The translations under genes were made by a program, and so were the position numbers. DNA of 64,000 nt from Loxodes magnus (taxonomy: Eukaryota > Ciliophora > Karyorelictea > Loxodida > Loxodidae), in assembly GCA_946699065.1 (NCBI GenBank), contig CAMPDV010000320.1, forward strand, positions 248,001-312,000, read 5' to 3'. Of the stretch, positions 31,116-39,671 are shown one piece after another. The notes below the pieces were generated by a model. The model did no database searches, was not told the origin of the DNA, and saw only the letters and a list, made by a program, of their open reading frames with translations. Every line of letters begins with the position of its first letter. Position 1 is the stretch's first letter.

Positions 31116-31610
31116 CGTATTATCTCTACTTCCCGATACAATGAACTCTTAATCACTGGATATAGCCACAGATGATACCTAATTAGTGTGACCACTCATG
31201 GTCTTACAGGTACCTGTCTTGACGTCCCATAGTCTCACCGTCTCATCTCTACTTCCCGATACGATGAACTCTGAATCACTGGATATAGCCACAGCATATA
31301 CAACACTAGTGTGACCACTCATAGTCTTACAGGTACCTGGCTTGACGTCCCATAGTCTCACCGTCTCATCTCTACTTCCCGATACAATGAACTCTGAATC
31401 ACTGGATATAGCCACAGCATATACAACACTAGTGTGACCACTCATGGTCTTACAGGTACCTGTCTTGACGTCCCATAGTCTCACCGTATTATCTCTACTT
31501 CCCGATACAATGAACTCTGAATCACTGGATATAGCCACAGATGATACATAATGTGTGTGACCACTCATGGTCTTACAGGTACTTGTCTTGACGTCCCATA
31601 GTCTCACTGT
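31116..31610 (-). repeat. Higher-order module with SD-stop-EF unit, copy 4
   Basis: TAA at 31149-31151, TAG at 31179-31181, KPGTCK near 31328, GSYD-TAA at 31611. One internal blade differs from copies 2 and 3: SVVYAV with GTCK replaces HYVSSV, and the preceding unit has GTCK in place of VSCK. This is a patch that could reflect gene conversion. Confidence 0.8.
31179..31607 (-). CDS. WD40 repeat ORF segment, 142 aa (3.5 blades)
   Basis: Same length and borders as 15559-15987 and 22693-23121, but the loop order is HYVSSV, SVVYAV, SVVYAV. A frame between two recurrent stops; independent expression is doubtful. Confidence 0.35.
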   Translation of the reverse strand: MRLWDVKTSTCKTMSGHTHYVSSVAISSDSEFIVSGSRDNTVRLWDVKTGTCKTMSGHTSVVYAVAISSDSEFIVSGSRDETVRLWDVKPGTCKTMSGHTSVVYAVAISSDSEFIVSGSRDETVRLWDVKTGTCKTMSGHTN

Positions 31611-34600
31611 TTAATCATAACTTCCCGATACGATGAACTCTGAATCACTGGATATAGCCACAGCATATACAACACTAGTGTGACCACTCATGGTCTTACA
31701 GGTACCTGTCTTGACGTTCCATAGTCTGACCGTATTATCTCTACTTCCCGATACAATGAACTCTGAATCACTGGATATAGCCACAGATAATACATAATCT
31801 GTGTGACCACTCATGGTCTTACAGGTACCTGTCTTGACGTCCCATAGTCTCACCGTATTATCTCTACTTCCCGATACAATGAACTCTGAATCACTGGATA
31901 TAGCCACAGCATATACAACACTAGTGTGACCACTCATGGTCTTACAGGTACCTGTCTTGACGTCCCATAGTCTCACCGTATTATCTCTACTTCCCGATAC
32001 AATGAACTCTGAATCACTGGATATAGCCACAGCATATACAACACTAGTGTGACCACTCATGGTCTTACAGGTACCTGTCTTGACGTCCCATAGTCTCACC
32101 GTATTATCTCTACTTCCCGATACAATGAACTCTGAATCACTGGATATAGCCACAGCATATACAACACTAGTGTGACCACTCATGGTCTTACAGGTACCTG
32201 TCTTGACGTCCCATAGTCTCACCGTATTATCTCTACTTCCCGATACAATGAACTCTGAATCACTGGATATAGCCACAGCATATACAACACTAGTGTGACC
32301 ACTCATGGTCTTACAGGTACCTGTCTTGACGTCCCATAGTCTCACCGTATTATCTCTACTTCCCGATACAATGAACTCTGAATCACTGGATATAGCCACA
32401 GCATATACAACACTAGTGTGACCACTCATGGTCTTACAGGTACCTGTCTTGACGTCCCATAGTCTCACCGTATTATCTCTACTTCCCGATACAATGAACT
32501 CTGAATCACTGGATATAGCCACAGCATATACAACACTAGTGTGACCACTCATGGTCTTACAGGTACCTGTCTTGACGTCCCATAGTCTCACCGTATTATC
32601 TCTACTTCCCGATACAATGAACTCTGAATCACTTGATATAGCCACAGATAATACATAATCTGTGTGACCACTCATGGTCTTACAGGTACCTGTCTTGACG
32701 TCCCATAGTCTCACCGTATTATCTCTACTTCCCGATACAATGAACTCTGAATCACTGGATATAGCCACAGCATATACAACACTAGTGTGACCACTCATGG
32801 TCTTACAGGTACCTGTCTTGACGTCCCATAGTCTCACCGTATTATCTCTACTTCCCGATACAATGAACTCTGAATCACTGGATATAGCCACAGCATATAC
32901 AACACTAGTGTGACCACTCATGGTCTTACAGGTACCTGTCTTGACGTCCCATAGTCTCACCGTATTATCTCTACTTCCCGATACAATGAACTCTGAATCA
33001 CTGGATATAGCCACAGATGATACATAATGTGTGTGACCACTCATGGTCTTACAGGTACCTGTCTTGACGTCCCATAGTCTCACCGTATTATCTCTACTTC
33101 CCGATACAATGAACTCTGAATCACTGGATATAGCCACAGCATATACAACACTAGTGTGACCACTCATGGTCTTACAGGTACCTGTCTTGACGTCCCATAG
33201 TCTCACCGTATTATCTCTACTTCCCGATACAATGAACTCTGAATCACTGGATATAGCCACAGCATATACAACACTAGTGTGACCACTCATGGTCTTACAG
33301 GTACCTGTCTTGACGTCCCATAGTCTCACCGTATTATCTCTACTTCCCGATACAATGAACTCTGAATCACTGGATATAGCCACAGATAATACATAATCTG
33401 TGTGACCACTCATGGTCTTACAGGTACCTGTCTTGACGTCCCATAGTCTCACCGTATTATCTCTACTTCCCGATACAATGAACTCTGAATCACTGGATAT
33501 AGCCACAGCATATACAACACTAGTGTGACCACTCATGGTCTTACAGGTACCTGTCTTGACGTCCCATAGTCTCACCGTATTATCTCTACTTCCCGATACA
33601 ATGAACTCTGAATCACTGGATATAGCCACAGCATATACAACACTAGTGTGACCACTCATGGTCTTACAGGTACCTGTCTTGACGTCCCATAGTCTCACCG
33701 TATTATCTCTACTTCCCGATACAATGAACTCTGAATCACTGGATATAGCCACAGATGATACATAATGTGTGTGACCACTCATGGTCTTACAGGTACCTGT
33801 CTTGACGTCCCATAGTCTCACCGTATTATCTCTACTTCCCGATACAATGAACTCTGAATCACTGGATATAGCCACAGATAATACATAATCTGTGTGACCA
33901 CTCATGGTCTTACAGGTACCTGTCTTGACGTCCCATAGTCTCACCGTATTATCTCTACTTCCCGATACAATGAACTCTGAATCACTGGATATAGCCACAG
34001 CATATACAACACTAGTGTGACCACTCATGGTCTTACAGGTACCTGTCTTGACGTCCCATAGTCTCACCGTATTATCTCTACTTCCCGATACAATGAACTC
34101 TGAATCACTGGATATAGCCACAGCATATACAACACTAGTGTGACCACTCATGGTCTTACAGGTACCTGTCTTGACGTCCCATAGTCTCACCGTATTATCT
34201 CTACTTCCCGATACAATGAACTCTGAATCACTGGATATAGCCACAGATAATACATAATCTGTGTGACCACTCATGGTCTTACAGGTACCTGTCTTGACGT
34301 CCCATAGTCTCACCGTATTATCTCTACTTCCCGATACAATGAACTCTGAATCACTGGATATAGCCACAGCATATACAACACTAGTGTGACCACTCATGGT
34401 CTTACAGGTACCTGTCTTGACGTCCCATAGTCTCACCGTATTATCTCTACTTCCCGATACAATGAACTCTGAATCACTGGATATAGCCACAGCATATACA
34501 ACACTAGTGTGACCACTCATGGTCTTACAGGTACCTGTCTTGACGTCCCATAGTCTCACCGTATTATCTCTACTTCCCGATACAATGAACTCTGAATCAC

Positions 34601-36731
34601 TGGATATAGCCACAGCATATACAACACTAGTGTGACCACTCATGGTCTTACAGGTACCTGTCTTGACGTCCCATAGTCTCACCGTATTATCTCTACTTCC
34701 CGATACAATGAACTCTGAATCACTGGATATAGCCACAGATGATACATAATGTGTGTGACCACTCATGGTCTTACAGGTACCTGTCTTGACGTCCCATAGT
34801 CTCACCGTATTATCTCTACTTCCCGATACAATGAACTCTGAATCACTGGATATAGCCACAGCATATACAACACTAGTGTGACCACTCATGGTCTTACAGG
34901 TACCTGTCTTGACGTCCCATAGTCTCACCGTATTATCTCTACTTCCCGATACAATGAACTCTGAATCACTGGATATAGCCACAGCATATACAACACTAGT
35001 GTGACCACTCATGGTCTTACAGGTACCTGTCTTGACGTCCCATAGTCTCACCGTATTATCTCTACTTCCCGATACAATGAACTCTGAATCACTGGATATA
35101 GCCACAGATAATACATAATCTGTGTGACCACTCATGGTCTTACAGGTACCTGTCTTGACGTCCCATAGTCTCACCGTATTATCTCTACTTCCCGATACAA
35201 TGAACTCTGAATCACTGGATATAGCCACAGATAATACATAATCTGTGTGACCACTCATGGTCTTACAGGTACCTGTCTTGACGTCCCATAGTCTCACCGT
35301 ATTATCTCTACTTCCCGATACAATGAACTCTGAATCACTGGATATAGCCACAGCATATACAACACTAGTGTGACCACTCATGGTCTTACAGGTACCTGTC
35401 TTGACGTCCCATAGTCTCACCGTATTATCTCTACTTCCCGATACAATGAACTCTGAATCACTGGATATAGCCACAGCATATACAACACTAGTGTGACCAC
35501 TCATGGTCTTACAGGTACCTGTCTTGACGTCCCATAGTCTCACCGTATTATCTCTACTTCCCGATACAATGAACTCTGAATCACTGGATATAGCCACAGC
35601 ATATACAACACTAGTGTGACCACTCATGGTCTTACAGGTACCTGTCTTGACGTCCCATAGTCTCACCGTATTATCTCTACTTCCCGATACAATGAACTCT
35701 GAATCACTGGATATAGCCACAGCATATACAACACTAGTGTGACCACTCATGGTCTTACAGGTACCTGTCTTGACGTCCCATAGTCTCACCGTATTATCTC
35801 TACTTCCCGATACAATGAACTCTGAATCACTGGATATAGCCACAGATAATACATAATCTGTGTGACCACTCATGGTCTTACAGGTACCTGTCTTGACGTC
35901 CCATAGTCTCACCGTATTATCTCTACTTCCCGATACAATGAACTCTGAATCACTGGATATAGCCACAGCATATACAACACTAGTGTGACCACTCATGGTC
36001 TTACAGGTACCTGTCTTGACGTCCCATAGTCTCACCGTATTATCTCTACTTCCCGATACAATGAACTCTGAATCACTGGATATAGCCACAGCATATACAA
36101 CACTAGTGTGACCACTCATGGTCTTACAGGTACCTGTCTTGACGTCCCATAGTCTCACCGTATTATCTCTACTTCCCGATACAATGAACTCTGAATCACT
36201 GGATATAGCCACAGCATATACAACACTAGTGTGACCACTCATGGTCTTACAGGTACCTGTCTTGACGTCCCATAGTCTCACCGTATTATCTCTACTTCCC
36301 GATACAATGAACTCTGAATCACTGGATATAGCCACAGCATATACAACACTAGTGTGACCACTCATGGTCTTACAGGTACCTGTCTTGACGTCCCATAGTC
36401 TCACCGTATTATCTCTACTTCCCGATACAATGAACTCTGAATCACTGGATATAGCCACAGATAATACATAATCTGTGTGACCACTCATGGTCTTACAGGT
36501 ACCTGTCTTGACGTCCCATAGTCTCACCGTATTATCTCTACTTCCCGATACAATGAACTCTGAATCACTGGATATAGCCACAGATAATACATAATCTGTG
36601 TGACCACTCATGGTCTTACAGGTACCTGTCTTGACGTCCCATAGTCTCACCGTATTATCTCTACTTCCCGATACAATGAACTCTGAATCACTGGATATAG
36701 CCACAGCATAATACAACACTAGTGTGACCAC
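31611..36731 (-). CDS. Longest WD40 repeat ORF segment, 1706 aa (41.6 blades)
   Basis: TAA end after GSYD. The N-terminal few residues (MVTLVLYYAV) are out of the normal frame because of an inserted base near 36711; the normal blade frame starts at the AVAIS that follows. After that come about 41 blades with FIVSGSRDN-DVKTGT and loops of only three types. N to C the order begins D,D,S,S,S,S,D,S,S,S,S,D,D,S,S,H (D = DYVLSV, S = SVVYAV, H = HYVSSV). One NVKT blade is at the C-terminal end. The framework is practically invariant. Confidence 0.6.
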   Translation of the reverse strand: MVTLVLYYAVAISSDSEFIVSGSRDNTVRLWDVKTGTCKTMSGHTDYVLSVAISSDSEFIVSGSRDNTVRLWDVKTGTCKTMSGHTDYVLSVAISSDSEFIVSGSRDNTVRLWDVKTGTCKTMSGHTSVVYAVAISSDSEFIVSGSRDNTVRLWDVKTGTCKTMSGHTSVVYAVAISSDSEFIVSGSRDNTVRLWDVKTGTCKTMSGHTSVVYAVAISSDSEFIVSGSRDNTVRLWDVKTGTCKTMSGHTSVVYAVAISSDSEFIVSGSRDNTVRLWDVKTGTCKTMSGHTDYVLSVAISSDSEFIVSGSRDNTVRLWDVKTGTCKTMSGHTSVVYAVAISSDSEFIVSGSRDNTVRLWDVKTGTCKTMSGHTSVVYAVAISSDSEFIVSGSRDNTVRLWDVKTGTCKTMSGHTSVVYAVAISSDSEFIVSGSRDNTVRLWDVKTGTCKTMSGHTSVVYAVAISSDSEFIVSGSRDNTVRLWDVKTGTCKTMSGHTDYVLSVAISSDSEFIVSGSRDNTVRLWDVKTGTCKTMSGHTDYVLSVAISSDSEFIVSGSRDNTVRLWDVKTGTCKTMSGHTSVVYAVAISSDSEFIVSGSRDNTVRLWDVKTGTCKTMSGHTSVVYAVAISSDSEFIVSGSRDNTVRLWDVKTGTCKTMSGHTHYVSSVAISSDSEFIVSGSRDNTVRLWDVKTGTCKTMSGHTSVVYAVAISSDSEFIVSGSRDNTVRLWDVKTGTCKTMSGHTSVVYAVAISSDSEFIVSGSRDNTVRLWDVKTGTCKTMSGHTSVVYAVAISSDSEFIVSGSRDNTVRLWDVKTGTCKTMSGHTDYVLSVAISSDSEFIVSGSRDNTVRLWDVKTGTCKTMSGHTSVVYAVAISSDSEFIVSGSRDNTVRLWDVKTGTCKTMSGHTSVVYAVAISSDSEFIVSGSRDNTVRLWDVKTGTCKTMSGHTDYVLSVAISSDSEFIVSGSRDNTVRLWDVKTGTCKTMSGHTHYVSSVAISSDSEFIVSGSRDNTVRLWDVKTGTCKTMSGHTSVVYAVAISSDSEFIVSGSRDNTVRLWDVKTGTCKTMSGHTSVVYAVAISSDSEFIVSGSRDNTVRLWDVKTGTCKTMSGHTDYVLSVAISSDSEFIVSGSRDNTVRLWDVKTGTCKTMSGHTSVVYAVAISSDSEFIVSGSRDNTVRLWDVKTGTCKTMSGHTSVVYAVAISSDSEFIVSGSRDNTVRLWDVKTGTCKTMSGHTHYVSSVAISSDSEFIVSGSRDNTVRLWDVKTGTCKTMSGHTSVVYAVAISSDSEFIVSGSRDNTVRLWDVKTGTCKTMSGHTSVVYAVAISSDSEFIVSGSRDNTVRLWDVKTGTCKTMSGHTDYVLSVAISSDSEFIVSGSRDNTVRLWDVKTGTCKTMSGHTSVVYAVAISSDSEFIVSGSRDNTVRLWDVKTGTCKTMSGHTSVVYAVAISSDSEFIVSGSRDNTVRLWDVKTGTCKTMSGHTSVVYAVAISSDSEFIVSGSRDNTVRLWDVKTGTCKTMSGHTSVVYAVAISSDSEFIVSGSRDNTVRLWDVKTGTCKTMSGHTSVVYAVAISSDSEFIVSGSRDNTVRLWDVKTGTCKTMSGHTSVVYAVAISSDSEFIVSGSRDNTVRLWDVKTGTCKTMSGHTDYVLSVAISSDSEFIVSGSRDNTVRLWNVKTGTCKTMSGHTSVVYAVAISSDSEFIVSGSYD

Positions 36732-37089
36732 TCATGGTCTTACAGGTACCTGTCTTGACGTCCCATAGTCTCACCGTATTATCTCTACTTCCCGATACAA
36801 TGAACTCTGAATCACTGGATATAGCCACAGCATAATACATAATAGTGTGACCACTCATGGTCTTACAGGTACCTGTCTTGACGTCCCATAGTCTCACCGT
36901 ATTATCTCTACTTCCCGATACAATGAACTCTGAATCACTGGATATAGCCACAGCATATACAACACTAGTGTGACCACTCATGGTCTTACAGGTACCTGTC
37001 TTGACGTCCCATAGTCTCACCGTATTATCTCTACTTCCCGATACAATGAACTCTGAATCACTGGATATAGCCACAGCATAATACAACAT
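36688..37089 (-). pseudogene. Frameshifted WD40 fragment
   Basis: Overlaps the previous segment because the unit at 36701 has one extra base (unit length 124). One blade has the chimeric loop IMYYAV at about 36831. The frame ends in CCGYIQ, an out-of-frame reading of the blade sequence. Confidence 0.6.
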
Positions 37090-37460
37090 CTAGTGTGACC
37101 ACTCATGGTCTTACAGGTACCTGTCTTGACGTCCCATAGTCTCACCGTATTATCTCTACTTCCCGATACAATGAACTCTGAATCACTGGATATAGCCACA
37201 GATATACAACAATCTGTGTGACCACTCATGGTCTTACAGGTACCTGTCTTGACGTCCCATAGTCTCACCGTATTATCTCTACTTCCCGATACAATGAACT
37301 CTGAATCACTGGATATAGCCACAGCATATACAACACTAGTGTGACCACTCATGGTCTTACAGGTACCTGTCTTGACGTCCCATAGTCTCACCGTATTATC
37401 TCTACTTCCCGATACAATGAACTCTGAATCACTGGATATAGCCACAGCATGATACAACAC
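37017..37460 (-). pseudogene. Frameshifted WD40 fragment
   Basis: Starts MLYHAVAIS and ends in out-of-frame residues (CCIMLWLYP), caused by the 125-bp unit at 37071 and the next extra bases near 37446. It contains a chimeric DCCISV loop at about 37200. Confidence 0.55.
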
Positions 37461-37597
37461 TGAGTGTGACCACTCATGGTCTTACAGGTACCTGTCTTGA
37501 CGTCCCATAGTCTCACCGTATTATCTCTACTTCCCGATACAATGAACTCTGAATCACTGGATATAGCCACAGCATGATACATAATGTGTGTGACCAC
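37388..37597 (-). pseudogene. Frameshifted WD40 fragment
   Basis: 69 codons, a single readable blade between two indel-bearing loops (37442 and 37567). The C-terminal end is again the out-of-frame CCIMLWLYP reading. Confidence 0.5.
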
Positions 37598-38063
37598 TCA
37601 TGGTCTTACAGGTACCTGTCTTGACGTCCCATAGTCTCACCGTATTATCTCTACTTCCCGATACAATGAACTCTGAATCACTGGATATAGCCACAGCATA
37701 TACAACACTAGTGTGACCACTCATGGTCTTACAGGTACCTGTCTTGACGTCCCATAGTCTCACCGTATTATCTCTACTTCCCGATACAATGAACTCTGAA
37801 TCACTGGATATAGCCACAGATAATACATAATCTGTGTGACCACTCATGGTCTTACAGGTACCTGTCTTGACGTCCCATAGTCTCACCGTATTATCTCTAC
37901 TTCCCGATACAATGAACTCTGAATCACTGGATATAGCCACAGATAATACATAATGTGTGTGACCACTCATGGTCTTACAGGTACCTGTCTTGACGTTCCA
38001 TAGTCTCACCGTATTATCATCACTTCCCGATACGATGAACTCTGAATCACTGGATATAGCCAC
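37554..38063 (-). CDS. WD40 repeat ORF segment, 169 aa (about 4 blades)
   Basis: GTG start after the HKD-TGA stop at 38073; blades DDN-NV, HYVLSV, DYVLSV, SVVYAV, HYV. It ends out of frame (SCCGYIQ) at the extra base of the unit at 37567. It is the left-most unit of the region using the GSDDN-NVKT blade that accompanies HKD stops. Confidence 0.45.
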   Translation of the reverse strand: MAISSDSEFIVSGSDDNTVRLWNVKTGTCKTMSGHTHYVLSVAISSDSEFIVSGSRDNTVRLWDVKTGTCKTMSGHTDYVLSVAISSDSEFIVSGSRDNTVRLWDVKTGTCKTMSGHTSVVYAVAISSDSEFIVSGSRDNTVRLWDVKTGTCKTMSGHTHYVSCCGYIQ

Positions 38064-38381
38064 TGATGATACTCAATCTTTGTGAACACTCATGGTCTTA
38101 CAGGTACCTGTCTTGACGTCCCATAGTCTCACTGTTTAATCATAACTTCCCGATACAATGAACTCTGAATCACTGGATATAGCCACAGCATATACAACAC
38201 TAGTGTGACCACTCATGGTCTTACAGGTACCTGTCTTGACGTCCCATAGTCTCACCGTCTCATCTCTACTTCCCGATACGATGAACTCTGAATCACTGGA
38301 TATAGCCACAGATCATACATAACCTGTGTGACCACTCATAGTCTTACAGGTACCTGGCTTGACGTCCCATAGTCTCACCGT
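38064..38381 (-). pseudogene. Stop-rich WD40 units
   Basis: About 2.6 units with three in-frame stops: TGA after VHKD (38073-38075), TAA after GSYD (38136-38138) and TGA in the loop (38313-38315). A further TAA after GSRD lies at 38382-38384. A KPGTCK blade near 38355 is the same variant as in the 8.7, 15.7, 22.9 and 31.3 kb modules. No usable open frame remains. Confidence 0.75.
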
Positions 38382-38678
38382 TTAATCTCTACTTCCCGAT
38401 ACGATGAACTCTGAATCACTGGATATAGCCACAGATAATACAGAATTAGTGTGACCACTCATAGTCTTACAGGTACATGTCTTGACGTCCCATAGTCTCA
38501 CCGTCTCATCTCTACTTCCCGATACAATGAACTCTGAATCACTGGATATAGCCACAGATAATACATAATCTGTGTGACCACTCATGGTCTTACAGGTACC
38601 TGTCTTGACGTTCCATAGTCTGACCGTATTATCTCTACTTCCCGATACAATGAACTCTGAATCACTGGATATAGCCAC
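38382..38678 (-). CDS. WD40 repeat ORF segment, 98 aa (2.4 blades)
   Basis: Bounded upstream by HKD-TGA (38688) and downstream by a TAA after GSRD. Loops DYVLSV and NSVLSV; one KTCTCK blade near 38475. Confidence 0.35.
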   Translation of the reverse strand: MAISSDSEFIVSGSRDNTVRLWNVKTGTCKTMSGHTDYVLSVAISSDSEFIVSGSRDETVRLWDVKTCTCKTMSGHTNSVLSVAISSDSEFIVSGSRD

Positions 38679-38687
38679 TGATGATAC

Positions 38688-39662
38688 TCAATCTTTGTGA
38701 ACACTCATGGTCTTACAGGTACCTGTCTTGACGTCCCATAGTCTCACCGTATTATCTCTACTTCCCGATACAATGAACTCTGAATCACTGGATATAGCCA
38801 CAGATAATACATAATCTGTGTGACCACTCATGGTCTTACAGGTACCTGTCTTGACGTCCCATAGTCTCACCGTATTATCTCTACTTCCCGATACAATGAA
38901 CTCTGAATCACTGGATATAGCCACAGATAATACATAATCTGTGTGACCACTCATGGTCTTACAGGTACCTGTCTTGACGTTCCATAGTCTGACCGTATTA
39001 TCTCTACTTCCCGATACAATGAACTCTGAATCACTGGATATAGCCACAGATAATACATAATCTGTGTGACCACTCATGGTCTTACAGGTACCTGTCTTGA
39101 CGTCCCATAGTCTCACCGTATTATCTCTACTTCCCGATACAATGAACTCTGAATCACTGGATATAGCCACAGATAATACATAATGTGTGTGACCACTCAT
39201 GGTCTTACAGGTACCTGTCTTGACGTCCCATAGTCTCACCGTATTATCTCTACTTCCCGATACAATGAACTCTGAATCACTGGATATAGCCACAGCATAT
39301 ACAACACTAGTGTGACCACTCATGGTCTTACAGGTACCTGTCTTGACGTCCCATAGTCTCACCGTCTTATCATGACTTCCCGATACAATGAACTCTGAAT
39401 CACTGGATATAGCCACAGATAATACATAATCTGTGTGACCACTCATGGTCTTACAGGTACTTGTCTTGACGTCCCATAGTCTCACCGTATTATCTCTACT
39501 TCCCGATACAATGAACTCTGAATCACTGGATATAGCCACAGATAATACATAATCTGTGTGACCACTCATGGTCTTACAGGTACCTGTCTTGACGTCCCAT
39601 AGTCTCACTGTATTATCATCACTTCCCGATACGATGAACTCTGAATCACTGGATATAGCCAC
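38688..39662 (-). CDS. WD40 repeat ORF segment, 324 aa (7.9 blades)
   Basis: GTG start, GSDDN-DV first blade, TGA end after VHKD. Loops: DYVLSV, DYVLSV (GSHDK), SVVYAV, HYVLSV, DYVLSV three times. With nearly eight blades it could in principle close one propeller, but its boundaries are recurrent nonsense alleles. Confidence 0.45.
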   Translation of the reverse strand: MAISSDSEFIVSGSDDNTVRLWDVKTGTCKTMSGHTDYVLSVAISSDSEFIVSGSRDNTVRLWDVKTSTCKTMSGHTDYVLSVAISSDSEFIVSGSHDKTVRLWDVKTGTCKTMSGHTSVVYAVAISSDSEFIVSGSRDNTVRLWDVKTGTCKTMSGHTHYVLSVAISSDSEFIVSGSRDNTVRLWDVKTGTCKTMSGHTDYVLSVAISSDSEFIVSGSRDNTVRLWNVKTGTCKTMSGHTDYVLSVAISSDSEFIVSGSRDNTVRLWDVKTGTCKTMSGHTDYVLSVAISSDSEFIVSGSRDNTVRLWDVKTGTCKTMSVHKD

Positions 39663-39671
39663 AGATAATAC

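Larger units (their letters stand above)
36701..37600. repeat. Cluster of units with chimeric, indel-bearing loops
   Basis: Between successive CCACAG landmarks at 36701, 36825, 36948, 37071, 37196, 37319, 37442, 37567 and 37691 the unit lengths are 124, 123, 123, 125, 123, 123, 125 and 124. The altered bases all fall in the loop-coding 20 bp and look like mixtures of the SVVYAV, DYVLSV and HYVSSV versions; the framework between them is unchanged. The net gain is 6 bp. Confidence 0.85.

Noticed and set aside
36701..37600. Programmed frameshifting signals in the indel cluster
   Set aside because: The extra bases differ from unit to unit, there is no slippery heptamer shared among them, and the hybrid loop sequences are better explained by mixed consensus.
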